64,000 bases of DNA from Sutcliffiella horikoshii (GTDB taxonomy: Bacteria > Bacillota > Bacilli > Bacillales > Bacillaceae_I): positions 438 to 64,437 of the forward strand of contig NZ_VTEV01000011.1 of assembly GCF_008180725.1 (NCBI RefSeq). The letters run 5' to 3'. The notes under the pieces are model-generated. The model saw only the letters and a program-made list of their open reading frames with translations. It was not told where the DNA came from and made no database searches. This document shows, piece by piece, positions 46,223 through 55,034 of this stretch. The position numbers were made by a program, and so were the translations under genes. Within the stretch, counting starts at the first letter, position 1, and the number at the start of each line of letters is the position of its first letter.

Positions 46223-47335
46223 TTATTCATCCTTTAGCTCCAATTTAATCAACTGGTCATCTTCTGGGACAGGGGTTCCTCTCCCATCTGTGTTATTGGT
46301 AATAAAATAAAAGAAATCCCCCTCCTTCCACACGTCCCTAATTCGACCATTATCTTTCCATAGTACAGATTGTTGCTTGGAGCTAATGTTAAAAGCTCTC
46401 ACCATTTCACCTCTTAAGCTTGCTGCATACAGAATTCCGTTTTCGACGACAATGCCAGATGGAGCCCAAGTATCAGTCCCAGAATGAAACAGTGGCGCTT
46501 CTACTCCTTCCCCATGGTCGTCTCCTGTATAAGTTGGCCATCCATAGTTCTTGCCTTTTTTAATTATATTCATTTCATCGAATGCAGAAGGGCCATGCTC
46601 AGATGCATACATTTCACCTGTTTCTTTATCCCATGCTAATCCTTGAGGATTTCGATGGCCGTAACTGTAAACATAAGATCCTGGAAACGGATTATCTTCA
46701 GGAACTGTTCCATCCAGGTTCATGCGGAGAATGCTGCCAGTAAGTAATTCTTTATTCTGTGCCGACTCAGGTTTATTGGCATCTCCTACTGTTGCATATA
46801 ACGTGTTATCTGGTCCGATTTTAAGCCGTCCTCCATTGTGATAAATTGCTCCATTAATATCTTCCAAGAGAACTCCTGTTTCCTTCCATTCTGTTCCGTC
46901 ATACTTCAACGTTACAATCCTATTTTTCACTTTCTCTTCTGTCCCATATGTATGATAGGCAAACGCGAGTCCGTTCTCTTCAAAATTAGGGTGTAGCTCC
47001 GTGCCTAACAATCCGCCCTCTCCATAGACCAATAATGGTCTTTCCAATTTAATATCTTCCCTTTTCATACCTTCTTTATTTATCTTAACTATCTTCCCTG
47101 TTCTTTCTGTAATGAAGAATGTATCTCCTGATTTAGTGATAGACCAAGGTACGTTTAACTTGGTAGCTATTACTTCTTTGTTACCAACGCTAAATTGTTG
47201 ATTTTTTACATTCTTGTCAGGTGAAGTAGCAGTTTCCTGAACTTCTTTATTATTTTGATTTTCCGGTTCCACCACAGGAGTACAACCTGTTAAAAACACG
47301 CACCACAAGGTAATAATTAACATGAAATTTTTCAA
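46223..47335 (-). CDS. PQQ-type sugar dehydrogenase (GSDH/sorbosone family) lipoprotein
   Basis: A 370-aa secreted lipoprotein with lipobox LTGC (Cys18) followed by an Asn/Glu-rich linker. The rest is a six-bladed beta-propeller of the glucose/sorbosone dehydrogenase family: GEGGLLGTELHPNFEENG, YHNGGRLKIGPDNTLY (catalytic His region), GHRNPQGLAWD and SEHGPSAFDEMN. PQQ is the usual cofactor of characterised members. TTG 47335 with GAGGGG 8 nt upstream is the likely start; a GTG lies three codons earlier. Confidence 0.85.
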   Translation of the reverse strand: MKNFMLIITLWCVFLTGCTPVVEPENQNNKEVQETATSPDKNVKNQQFSVGNKEVIATKLNVPWSITKSGDTFFITERTGKIVKINKEGMKREDIKLERPLLVYGEGGLLGTELHPNFEENGLAFAYHTYGTEEKVKNRIVTLKYDGTEWKETGVLLEDINGAIYHNGGRLKIGPDNTLYATVGDANKPESAQNKELLTGSILRMNLDGTVPEDNPFPGSYVYSYGHRNPQGLAWDKETGEMYASEHGPSAFDEMNIIKKGKNYGWPTYTGDDHGEGVEAPLFHSGTDTWAPSGIVVENGILYAASLRGEMVRAFNISSKQQSVLWKDNGRIRDVWKEGDFFYFITNNTDGRGTPVPEDDQLIKLELKDE

Positions 47336-47399
47336 AAAAGTCACCCCTCTACTCTTTTCCCCTCATCTTTCAAGTCTAATCCAAAAACGAATTAAAATA

Positions 47400-47435
47400 C
47401 AAAAAAAACAAGACGGTAATCGCCTTGTCTCTTTG
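47400..47435 (-). terminator. Rho-independent terminator of the DUF6501-like gene
   Basis: On the minus strand GACAAGGCG, loop, CCGTCTTGT then T8, just beyond the stop at 47441. The stem has one weak pair. Confidence 0.7.
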
Positions 47436-47440
47436 TACGC

Positions 47441-47644
47441 TTATGCTTTTTCAAAATAAGTTTTATAATATCCACCAATATGGCCGCTGTTGTCTTTTAC
47501 GAAAATAAATTCTTCTGTTTCATTTTTCACTTCGTACGTTTGTCCGACAGTCAGCATATTGCTCACTAGATATTTTTTTGCGTCTGTATGTACACATTTT
47601 ACGAGCTGTACCGTTTCTTTTTTATCCCAAGAATTATGTATCAT
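47441..47644 (-). CDS. Small DUF6501-like protein
   Basis: A 67-aa soluble protein with an SH3-like beta pattern: VKCVHTDAKKYLVSNMLTVG, YEVKNETEEFIFVKDNSGHIG, GYYKTYF. It resembles a family of short Bacillus proteins I recall as DUF6501; function unknown. It has its own terminator and is not obviously part of an operon. Confidence 0.65.
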   Translation of the reverse strand: MIHNSWDKKETVQLVKCVHTDAKKYLVSNMLTVGQTYEVKNETEEFIFVKDNSGHIGGYYKTYFEKA

Positions 47645-47746
47645 TTGCTTTGCACCTCCACACTTATCTCTAACTATTTTACCTCATCTTTTATTAATGA
47701 ACAAACACAACCGTTTCCTCATATGATTAGGTGAGGTGAAAAATGT

Positions 47747-48448
47747 ATGAGCAATAAAGCATATACGGATCTATTGGCTTTACTTGGGATTGGTGGTGCT
47801 CATCCTGGAGGTTTGGAGCTTACAAAAACTATCCTATTAAAAGAAAGTCTTGAAGATAAGAAACTACTCGAAATTGGTTGTGGCACAGGACAAACGTCTT
47901 TGTTCCTGCATGCAATGAACGTAAATATAACCCCCATAGACAATCATCCAATTATGATTGAAAAAGCTAACCATCGATTTGCACAACATCAAGCAGGGAT
48001 AACTGCCCTAGAAGTGGATATTGAAAAGTCAGAGTTTAAAGATAGGACATTTGATTTTATCCTTTCTGAATCTGTACTTACTTTTACCGATACAAACAAA
48101 ACACTCCCTGAGTTGTTTCGATTGCTGAAGGAGGACGGTGTTCTTTTAGCGTTTGAGATGACAAAGAAAGATACCATGCACCTTGAGTTGGAAGACAGAA
48201 TGAAACAATTCTATAATATGCCGAACATATTCAGTAAAAAGGATTGGAAAGACGTTCTTGAACAACATGGGTTTACAAAGGTAGAAATCACTCCTCTATC
48301 ACTTGGAGAATTAGAACCATCCGAACCGGAGATCAACCCTTCTGAAGAAATAGAAGAAAAATATTTTGAAGTAATGCATGACCATGAAAAGCTAACCTAT
48401 GAATCGCAGGAACATGTTGAATTAACTATCATACGAGCACAACGATAA
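47747..48448 (+). CDS. Class I SAM-dependent methyltransferase
   Basis: A 233-aa protein with the Rossmann methyltransferase motifs: LLEIGCGTGQTSLFL (motif I), ITPIDNHPIMIEKA (acidic loop) and FDFILSESVLTF (motif IV). The C-terminal part (EPSEPEINPSEEIEEKYFE) is acidic. Substrate unknown; it resembles small-molecule methyltransferases rather than RNA enzymes. GAGGTG 8 nt before the ATG sets the start. Confidence 0.82.
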   Translation: MSNKAYTDLLALLGIGGAHPGGLELTKTILLKESLEDKKLLEIGCGTGQTSLFLHAMNVNITPIDNHPIMIEKANHRFAQHQAGITALEVDIEKSEFKDRTFDFILSESVLTFTDTNKTLPELFRLLKEDGVLLAFEMTKKDTMHLELEDRMKQFYNMPNIFSKKDWKDVLEQHGFTKVEITPLSLGELEPSEPEINPSEEIEEKYFEVMHDHEKLTYESQEHVELTIIRAQR

Positions 48449-48486
48449 AAAGCTGGAGCTACTTTTGTATGCTTCAGCTTTCTTTT
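48448..48486. terminator. Terminator between convergent genes
   Basis: AAAAAGCTG-GAGC, loop, GCTT-CAGCTTTCTTTT; a stem interrupted by a small internal loop. It reaches into the end of the minus-strand gene. Confidence 0.65.
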
Positions 48487-48926
48487 GTCATACTTTGACT
48501 TTGTTCCATAAAGTCTTTTCTAGATATGATGGAAATTCCGTTTTTCTTCCCGAACAGATCTAATTGATTATACATATTATCTGGTTTAAAATTTATTAAT
48601 CGGATGGGGAAAAGTTTGTCTGTATAAATAAATGCCCCTCTTGCCGACCAACCCACTCGTTTAAAGACGATCTTTCTTATATCACTCGCTGCTATTTTTT
48701 TCGAATAAAACGTATGACCTAAAAACAGTATCTCATACTGGACTTTTGTTTCATCCAACTTTATTTCATATCGAATGAAATAAGAAAACAAGATAATCAT
48801 GCCTATGGAAAGCTGTACCACTCCTCTTCCATAATGAGCTTGCAACATTTGATAGGTTCCTTGAATCAACATCAAGGATAAAATAAAGCTATGGACTGCT
48901 GTTGGATATTTTGCTATATAGTGCAA
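48474..48926 (-). CDS. Small membrane protein with PH-like domain
   Basis: A 150-aa protein with two hydrophobic segments (about residues 10-28 and 37-55), followed by a beta-rich domain like bacterial PH/YcxB domains (EIKLDETKVQYEILFLG...ASDIRKIVFKRVGWSARG). Function unknown. AGGAG 8 nt before TTG 48926 is a better start than the TTG at 48944, which lies ahead of that site. Confidence 0.65.
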   Translation of the reverse strand: MHYIAKYPTAVHSFILSLMLIQGTYQMLQAHYGRGVVQLSIGMIILFSYFIRYEIKLDETKVQYEILFLGHTFYSKKIAASDIRKIVFKRVGWSARGAFIYTDKLFPIRLINFKPDNMYNQLDLFGKKNGISIISRKDFMEQSQSMTKES

Positions 48927-49153
48927 TACAACATCTCCTATCAATTTGGATTAGGTTATACTTGGTGCAATGAACTTATTTTCCCACCTTTGTTCCATAA
49001 TTATCCTCTTAATTGTGAAAAGTAGGTAATATCTACAATATATATCATCCCATGCCAACATTTATACAGTGAAATAGTTGTATATACTTGTTACGATATT
49101 TCCTAGAGCGTCCGAGAGTTGATGATTACCCACAACACAAGGAGGAATCTTTT

Positions 49154-49741
49154 ATGAAAAAACTTATTGCAATTTCTACTGCAGCTGTGGCATTATTTGC
49201 AGGAACTGGATTTGATGCACAAGCAGCTGGCACACATAAAGTAAAATCTGGCGATACGCTTTGGAATATAGGAAAAACGTACGGAGTTTCCGTTAAGGAA
49301 ATGAAGGAACTAAATAAAAAAAACAATCATCTTATTTTCCCTGGAGAAGCATTACAGCTTCCAGAGAAAGTATCACAGAAAGATAAAGAATTATTGGCAC
49401 GCCTTGTACATGCCGAATCTAAAGGTGAACCGTATGAAGGAAAAGTTGCTGTGGCAACAGTTGTCTTAAATCGCGTTGACAATGAGCAATTTCCTGACTC
49501 GATTAAAGAAGTAGTGTATGAAACGACGCCAGGTGGAATTTATCAATTTTCCCCTGTTGGAAACGGTCAAATTAATAAAGCAGCAGATGAAGAAGCATTA
49601 AAAGCGGTAGAAGAAGCCATTGCATTCCGTGGAGATGGCAACAACTCCCTTTATTTCTTTAACCCTGACAAAACAAGTGATGAATGGATTCGTACTAGAA
49701 AAGTAACGAAGACAATTGGTAATCACGTATTTGCACAATAA
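49154..49741 (+). CDS. LysM + cell wall hydrolase (SleB/CwlJ-type), YkvT-like
   Basis: A 195-aa secreted protein. Signal peptide 1-25 (AQAA cleavage), LysM at about residues 27-71 (HKVKSGDTLWNIGKTYGVSV), and a Hydrolase_2 domain (about 80-195) with ARLVHAESKGEPYEGKVAVA, whose Glu is the catalytic residue of SleB-type lytic transglycosylases, and GGIYQFSPVGNG. It binds and cuts peptidoglycan. Together with the adjacent YkvS-like gene it resembles the B. subtilis ykvT/ykvS pair. GGAGG sets the start. Confidence 0.88.
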   Translation: MKKLIAISTAAVALFAGTGFDAQAAGTHKVKSGDTLWNIGKTYGVSVKEMKELNKKNNHLIFPGEALQLPEKVSQKDKELLARLVHAESKGEPYEGKVAVATVVLNRVDNEQFPDSIKEVVYETTPGGIYQFSPVGNGQINKAADEEALKAVEEAIAFRGDGNNSLYFFNPDKTSDEWIRTRKVTKTIGNHVFAQ

Positions 49742-49746
49742 TATGA

Positions 49747-49784
49747 TCAAAAAAGCACCGGCGTAATGTCCGGTGCTTTTTGCT
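49747..49784. terminator. Bidirectional terminator between ykvT-like and ykvS-like genes
   Basis: AAAAGCACCGG, loop CGTAATGT, CCGGTGCTTTTT; a strong GC-rich 11-bp stem with A/T tracts on both sides. Confidence 0.9.
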
Positions 49785-49975
49785 TATAGTGATTTGTAAT
49801 TTTTATGATTGATAACGGTACGGATTGGTTCTCCGGTGTTTGGGTTTTTACCGAGTTCAACAATTACCGAGCTGTCTCTCACAACGATAACCGTGCCTTT
49901 ACTACCTTTTTTTGTACCTTTGTTAATTTGAATTGTATCTCCTACTTGTACGTTTGTTGTTTTTGTTTCTTCCAT
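49784..49975 (-). CDS. YkvS-like DUF2187 protein
   Basis: A 63-aa protein with a KOW-like beta fold: VQVGDTIQINKGTKKGSKGT and VIVVRDSSVIVELG. Matches the short YkvS/DUF2187 family of Bacillus; function unknown. GGTGGAG sets the start. It is convergent with the YkvT-like gene. Confidence 0.82.
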   Translation of the reverse strand: MEETKTTNVQVGDTIQINKGTKKGSKGTVIVVRDSSVIVELGKNPNTGEPIRTVINHKNYKSL

Positions 49976-50002
49976 GTTCTAACTCCACCTTTTTTTATTT
50001 CT

Positions 50003-50896
50003 TTAGTCTCTTCTATCCTTATTATCCCCAATGGCTGATAAATATCTTTTAATATGTGTAAAAGTTATATCCCTAATTATAGCCGTTTCATTGAAAAGCT
50101 GATGGTTACCTCGATCAATAAGAACACATCTAGAATTTGGGTATTTTTTAAAAATAAAATTTAAATTATACCTCCAATCAACTGTCGTATCTTTATTTCC
50201 CTGAATGATAAAAAGGGCTTTCTCACTCCCAGAAAGTTGTTCCGACAGACTGCTGTTCCACTGCTCTAGAGATTGAAGCCATCTTACAGGTAACCTGGTG
50301 AATTGAAGAGGATCCTTCTTCACAAGTGCTAAATACTCTGGGTCTGAAGAGTTCTTTCTAAATGTCCTGTTTAAGTGAATATTTTTCTCCCCAATGAGTT
50401 TAACACCAAATTTTGAAAATGACCACAAATATGGCTGAATTAAGGGTGCAACAAGAATTACTTTATCAAATGAGCTTTTATATTTGTTTAAGTAAGTTAA
50501 AATGATGGCGGCACCTGTACTATGACCCATTATTGACCAACTATTATGAGTTATTCCTTTTTGGGTCATGTGAGAATGGACCGCATGGAGAACTTGGACG
50601 TATTCAGAGAAATCCTTAATATCTCCCCTTCCCCCGCTAGAGTGACCATGACCTGGCAAGTCAAACGTAATGACACCATACCCATCTGTAACTAACATTT
50701 CGATGATCTTGGAAAGTGCTCCTGAGTGGTCCAGATAACCGTGAACAATAGTGACTATGCCCTTATTTTTTTTTGGCAAAAATGTTTGAATAAAAATTTC
50801 GTGTTGATGGTGGGTAATTATTTCACTAGTATGTATGGACCACCATTTATTTAGACCATAAAAGTTTAAATACTCCTGCTTGTCATATGTTACCAT
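50003..50896 (-). CDS. Alpha/beta hydrolase, monoacylglycerol-lipase type
   Basis: A 297-aa Hydrolase_4/lysophospholipase-like protein without signal peptide. The catalytic triad is visible: Ser in MGHSTGAAI (GxSxG), Asp in GNKDTTVDW, His in GNHQLFNE; the oxyanion motif is VHGYLDHSG. It probably hydrolyses monoglycerides or lysophospholipids, like YtpA of Bacillus. GAGAGG precedes the ATG. Confidence 0.85.
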   Translation of the reverse strand: MVTYDKQEYLNFYGLNKWWSIHTSEIITHHQHEIFIQTFLPKKNKGIVTIVHGYLDHSGALSKIIEMLVTDGYGVITFDLPGHGHSSGGRGDIKDFSEYVQVLHAVHSHMTQKGITHNSWSIMGHSTGAAIILTYLNKYKSSFDKVILVAPLIQPYLWSFSKFGVKLIGEKNIHLNRTFRKNSSDPEYLALVKKDPLQFTRLPVRWLQSLEQWNSSLSEQLSGSEKALFIIQGNKDTTVDWRYNLNFIFKKYPNSRCVLIDRGNHQLFNETAIIRDITFTHIKRYLSAIGDNKDRRD

Positions 50897-51027
50897 AGTT
50901 GACCTCTCTTCGCCCTATGAACAAGATTAGTTATTCTTATCTTACCTTATTTCAGATAAAAAATCCGAATAATTCCCCTCCTCTTGATGAAACATAAAGG
51001 TAAATATAATGAAAGAGGTGTAGAGAA

Positions 51028-51564
51028 TTGAACATTAAAGGATTTTTAGTAACTGGCCTTGTCATGACGATGGTGATGACTGGTTGTGGAAATGTAGATG
51101 ATTATGGTACGGCAAGAAATGACAATCCTGATGACGCTCTAAATGTTAATTACGATAAGATGGGGCGTTACAATAGGAATGTAAGAAATGGCGACATTAA
51201 CCCACGTAGAGTTAATGACACAAATGAGCCAAGACTTGAGGTTGCGGATGAAGCTTCTAAGAAAATTACTGACCTTAAAGAAGTGGAATCTTGCAGTATT
51301 ATCGTAACTAATCGAAATGCTTATGTAGCAGCTGTATTAGAAGGTGAAGGTAGGCAGGAATTAACGAAAGATGTGGAAGAAAAGATAGCAAATCAGGTAC
51401 GTAAATCTGATGGCAGTATCCGAAATGTATATGTTTCTGTAAATCCTGAGTTTGTCGATCGTATGGAAGGTTATACGAATGATATTAGAGAAGGCAGACC
51501 TGTTGCTGGAATCTTTGATGAGTTTACGGAAGTAGTACAACGTTTATTCCCGACTTCTAGATAA
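51028..51564 (+). CDS. YhcN/YlaJ-family sporulation lipoprotein
   Basis: A 178-aa lipoprotein (lipobox MTGC, Cys20). The YhcN/YlaJ domain has LEVADEASKKITDLKEVESCSIIVTNRNAYVAAVLEG. Members are made in the forespore and lie in the inner membrane or cortex region of spores, where they help germination or outgrowth. The TTG start is supported by AGAGGTG about 7 nt upstream. Monocistronic, with its own terminator. Confidence 0.88.
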   Translation: MNIKGFLVTGLVMTMVMTGCGNVDDYGTARNDNPDDALNVNYDKMGRYNRNVRNGDINPRRVNDTNEPRLEVADEASKKITDLKEVESCSIIVTNRNAYVAAVLEGEGRQELTKDVEEKIANQVRKSDGSIRNVYVSVNPEFVDRMEGYTNDIREGRPVAGIFDEFTEVVQRLFPTSR

Positions 51565-51597
51565 TGTAGGAGAAGCAATCAACGATATATATGAACA

Positions 51598-51632
51598 GTA
51601 AAAAACCCAGATTATATGTCTGGGTTTTTACC
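51598..51632 (+). terminator. Rho-independent terminator of the YhcN-like gene
   Basis: AAAAACCCAGA, loop TTATATG, TCTGGGTTTTT. Confidence 0.88.
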
Positions 51633-51722
51633 TGAGTTCTAAAAATATTTACTGTAGAGGGCTATTCTCAATTTTCCACTTTGTTTTGCATTGTACATCA
51701 TTTCACACTCTCAATAAACTTC

Positions 51723-52289
51723 TCATTTTGATAATGGTTTCACAGCATCGACTATGAGAGAAACGAAACCCAAGTTGCCATTTTGGTTTCGGTGGTCAAA
51801 ACGCTTTGAACGGTAGATAAACCCTTCCTTTTCATCCCAATCATTGTAATGAAATTTACCTTCCCCATCACAATATTCTAGTAGAGTAACGTTAAAACCA
51901 GCTTCTTCAAACATAGAGGTAATTGTCTTATAATTATGGACAATTTTATGGCTTACTGCAGGGTGGTCTTTAGGTCCAGGTCCTCCAACTTGAACCACTT
52001 CTTGGTATTCTTTATCTGGAAAAAAACCATCAGGAACGGCACAACGTATATATCCACCAGGTTCTAAAAAGTCAAAACAAATCTTTGCAGCTTCGGTACC
52101 TTCTTCATAAGTTAGATGTTCCCAAACATGTTCTGCTAAGACAGCTTCAAGTGAAGTAGGTGAAAACTTATTCTCCCAATCAACTCTTCTTAACAAATTT
52201 AGTTCATTTTCTTGCGTTTGAAGCCACTCTGGATTGTTATTGTGTTCACCAGCACCAATGACAACTTTTAAATTTTCTTTTAGATCCAT
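51723..52289 (-). CDS. SAM-dependent methyltransferase-like protein
   Basis: A 188-aa protein. LKVVIGAGEHNNNPEWLQTQ is a methyltransferase motif-I-like start, and EAVLAEHVWEHLTYEEG with FDFLEPGGYIRCAVPDG are motifs of methyltransferase type 11 enzymes acting in sugar or surface-polymer pathways. Substrate unknown. ATG 52289 with GAGG/GGGG upstream is preferred over the GTG/ATG region further up. Confidence 0.78.
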   Translation of the reverse strand: MDLKENLKVVIGAGEHNNNPEWLQTQENELNLLRRVDWENKFSPTSLEAVLAEHVWEHLTYEEGTEAAKICFDFLEPGGYIRCAVPDGFFPDKEYQEVVQVGGPGPKDHPAVSHKIVHNYKTITSMFEEAGFNVTLLEYCDGEGKFHYNDWDEKEGFIYRSKRFDHRNQNGNLGFVSLIVDAVKPLSK

Positions 52290-52380
52290 ATTACCCCATC
52301 CTCTCCTCAAAAAAGAAGTTAATTTCTTATCTACCTTAATAACTCCTTATTGAATATTCATGCCCTTATTCTTAAACATG

Positions 52381-53164
52381 TTACAAGTTGCTCTCTTTAT
52401 CATTAAGTACTGCTGTTGATTGCTTTAAATATTCTTCATAAACCAAACTCATAGCTTCCATAACTTTGTTGTCAGCAGCCTGATTTGTAAATCTATTTGG
52501 TAAATTAATAGCGCCTAATGCATAAATAAAAGGATCTTTTTATCATACCGATATCAATTACCACATTGTCTAAGCCACCTGTCATATGATTTAGATGGTG
52601 TGTTGGAATATGGTTTATTTCTCCTTTTTATCTTACTAGGCCATTAATAATAGGTATCCAAAGGAGAGGTTTTGTTTTGTAGCCTTGAAAGATTTGAATC
52701 ATTATTTCAAGAATTTGGTTTAGCTGACCCCTGTTTTCAATATCTCTCGAGTTTTCAGTAATATTTATTGTCGGAAAATAAGATTGGAGAGAATTGTTTA
52801 ACTTTTCCCAGCCACCACAATAATTTACAACACAATTTGCTACATAGCTATCATGACAAGAAATCATAACTTCAATCGCCTCCCTTAAAGGAAGTGATTT
52901 TCTATTTTGTAAATGAGGATAAAGTTCCTTGCTACCTTCTTCCGGATTAAATGAAATCTCATTAACTAGGTCTTCCCAATTATATGTATTTTCATCTACC
53001 CATTTTGCTACACAAAATCCTATAGCCACTTTTGCTGCTGGAGCAAGGGGGACTGAGAGTTCACTATTTAAAGCAGTATCATACCTTTGCTCTTTGCAGG
53101 AAAATAATATGAGTCCTATTTCTCCGGTATCTATTTCTTTAAGTTTATCAATAACTTTATTCAA
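52381..53164 (-). pseudogene. Decayed class A beta-lactamase-like serine hydrolase gene
   Basis: The N-terminal 178 codons (52628-53164, TTG start with AAGGTG) are open. After INGLVR comes an in-frame TAA, and the same frame then continues KGEINHIPTHHLNHMTGGLD, which holds the family's [KH]TG-type motif as HMTGG. A frameshift in an A-run (52537-52541) moves the rest, PFIYALGAINLPNRF, to another frame up to TAA at 52381. The SxxK nucleophile also reads P42-A-A-K45. Three independent lesions show loss of hydrolase function. Confidence 0.8.
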
Positions 53165-53185
53165 GCATATTCACCTTACCTAGTT

Positions 53186-53809
53186 TCAAACTTTTGCATA
53201 AGAATCTATTAGTTCAATCCATTTATGTCCTTGAGGGTACTGTATATTCAAGGACTCTTTTAACCAATCACGGTTGCTAGTATTTAATTTAGGTAATATA
53301 TTTCTTAAATCTATAATATCTTTCTCTCTAATGAAAGAACTTCCTCCTTTATAAAGAAGTTGTATTTCTGGTTTTAAAAATGGTATTCCCGATAAAGATT
53401 CTAACCCAATATCTTCAATAGGCATTCTTATTGAGTTGTCTCGTTTGTATATCCAATCCTTCTCCTCTGTATCCAATAACATTATTTGGAAAGCCCATGT
53501 TGATTCATCTTTGTTCTTTACCCACATATTATCAAAATGAGAGTCTAGCAATTGATTTTTGTTCCAAGGTATTAACTGACCTTTATAAGCTATAAACATC
53601 TCCCAATCCCTACCCAGATGTCTTTGTAAAATTAAGTGGTCTGGTCTTAACATAACAATGTCAATATCATCGTGAGCCCTAGTGATTTTCTGTAAATAAA
53701 TATCTAAAGCCCACCCACCAGCAATCCACCATTGGACAGGAATTCTGGAGAAAATATTTTGAATTTCAGTAATAGAAAGAGGTTTCCAGACTTCTTCATT
53801 TTCTATCAA
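53186..53809 (-). CDS. Aminoglycoside/lincosamide-type nucleotidyltransferase-like protein
   Basis: A 207-aa protein of the nucleotidyltransferase fold. WWIAGGWALDIYL and RAHDDIDIVM give the G[GW]...D-x-D metal site of ANT(2'')/LnuA-like enzymes that adenylylate antibiotics. Chromosomal relatives are often of unknown substrate, so resistance is not shown. The TTG start has GGGGTGAAAAG upstream. It precedes the decayed beta-lactamase-like gene by 21 bp, so both were probably one operon. Confidence 0.72.
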   Translation of the reverse strand: MIENEEVWKPLSITEIQNIFSRIPVQWWIAGGWALDIYLQKITRAHDDIDIVMLRPDHLILQRHLGRDWEMFIAYKGQLIPWNKNQLLDSHFDNMWVKNKDESTWAFQIMLLDTEEKDWIYKRDNSIRMPIEDIGLESLSGIPFLKPEIQLLYKGGSSFIREKDIIDLRNILPKLNTSNRDWLKESLNIQYPQGHKWIELIDSYAKV

Positions 53810-53829
53810 CTTTTCACCCCATTTTTATT

Positions 53830-53985
53830 TTCGACCTATCCCTAACAGACTTTTATCTAAATACCAATTATTTCATAATATATAAATTCCTACAATAAGC
53901 TATTCTTCATCCAGTTCCAATAAAAATGTGCGCTAATCCTTTTCATGGAATGTGTCCGATAGCTGAAGACTCGAATTCGAGATAA
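53830..53985. repeat. Dispersed AT-rich repeat family 2, copy 1
   Basis: Shares TACCAATTATTTCATAAT, a CTACAATA...ATTCTTCATC block, and the stem GTGCGCTAATCCTTTTCAT...TGTGTCCGAT with copy 2 at about 55313. It lies directly upstream of the nucleotidyltransferase gene start. Confidence 0.6.
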
Positions 53986-54125
53986 CTTATAATATATGAT
54001 TTATCTAAAGGTAATGCTACGTCAGCTGTACCTTCCTAAATTGATCTTATATACAAGTGTAAATAAAATAAGCTATAAAAAAGATATCCGAAAGGAATAG
54101 GCTTTTTTATAGCTTAAAAACTAGA
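53986..54125. other. Non-coding stretch with a terminator hairpin
   Basis: AAGCTATAAAAAAG (54070-54083) and CTTTTTTATAGCTT (54102-54115) form a perfect 14-bp A/T-rich stem that could end the decayed gene upstream on the minus strand. Nothing else is evident. Confidence 0.6.
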
Positions 54126-54405
54126 TTAACATTTGTTATTGCTTTTTTCACTATCAAGCTTTTCTCTTATAACTAAAGATTCATAGTCGCTTATAACTTC
54201 TAAAATACCATCAGCCACAGGAATTAGATGATGTACTAATTCAGGCACATCTTTACTAGATACATGTCCCAACTTGTCATGCCATTCAATATAATTAGAG
54301 TCTAAAAATTTATAAAACCAAGGACCCTCGGTGTCTATAATTCCTCCATGCTTGATGGCTAGGCTGCCAAACTTTCATTTTTTCAACATTCATTTTTCTT
54401 CCCAC
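54126..54405 (-). pseudogene. Frameshifted ~92-aa hypothetical gene
   Basis: GTG 54405 with GGAGGGG upstream opens a frame beginning MGRKMNVEKMKVWQPS. Near 54355-54362 the frame must shift by one base to continue IKHGGIIDTEGPWFYKFLDS and then a 60-residue tail ending at TAA 54126. The span is 3n+1 bases, as expected for a single-base insertion. A terminator follows. It may be a real pseudogene or a sequencing error; protein family not recognised. Confidence 0.6.
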
Positions 54406-54614
54406 AGTTACCCCTCCACTTTTCTAATAAAATCTCTGTCCATCTGTTCCGGTTTTGTGAGATTTTCAATCTTATCTCCCCTAAGCTCAGAAGCCAATTA
54501 TCAACATAATAAGTCCTCGTCTTATCCACAATCCAAGATTAATAGACGCGTTCTTAGATAAACGCGCCAGATTGTGGAATATATAATTAAGTAACAAGCG
54601 TTATTAAACACGTA
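54406..54614. other. Intergenic stretch
   Basis: Contains an inverted pair ACGCG...CGCGC (about 54547-54570) followed by CAGATTGTGGAATAT, a word type that recurs in degenerate form at 55132 and 58940 (AGATTGCTGAATA, AGATTGTTGAATA). No gene is supported. Confidence 0.4.
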
Positions 54615-55031
54615 TTAATACTTAGTTGTTAATATGCTTCTGGTCATACAGTTGTTGTCTTTAAAACCAAACTTTTTGTAAAAGTTATGGGCATCAGCAG
54701 TAGCCAATCCGAATGCCGTATATTTTATTTCCGGATATTCAAAGATATAATTCATTAACCATTGCCCCAACCCTTTTCCCCTGTAATTATCAGCAATAAT
54801 TACATCCAAAATCCAAGAGAATACTGCTTTATCTGTAGCAACCCTGGCAAACCCAATTTGTCTGCCGCTTATGTACAACCCAAAACAAAGCGAATTTTTT
54901 ACACTTTTTTCGATAGTTTCCTTGGTTCTATTAGAGGCCCAATATGTATTCGAAAGTAACTGTGTTACAACATTAAAATCTATGAGCTCTTCATTGTCAC
55001 TAATCATAAATTCGTTTTTAAACCACTCCAT
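54615..55031 (-). CDS. GNAT-family N-acetyltransferase
   Basis: A 138-aa GNAT protein. The acetyl-CoA loop is DNYRGKGLGQWLMNYI, preceded by WILDVIIA and followed by TAFGLATADAHNFYKKFGF. Substrate unknown. GGGAGG 4-7 nt before tandem ATGs (55034/55031) decides the start; the frame is open 26 codons further. Confidence 0.8.
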   Translation of the reverse strand: MEWFKNEFMISDNEELIDFNVVTQLLSNTYWASNRTKETIEKSVKNSLCFGLYISGRQIGFARVATDKAVFSWILDVIIADNYRGKGLGQWLMNYIFEYPEIKYTAFGLATADAHNFYKKFGFKDNNCMTRSILTTKY

Positions 55032-55034
55032 CAT

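Noticed and set aside
54331-54561. 76-codon plus-strand frame
   Set aside because: It is antisense to the frameshifted hypothetical gene and low in complexity (Ser/Phe/Pro-rich).
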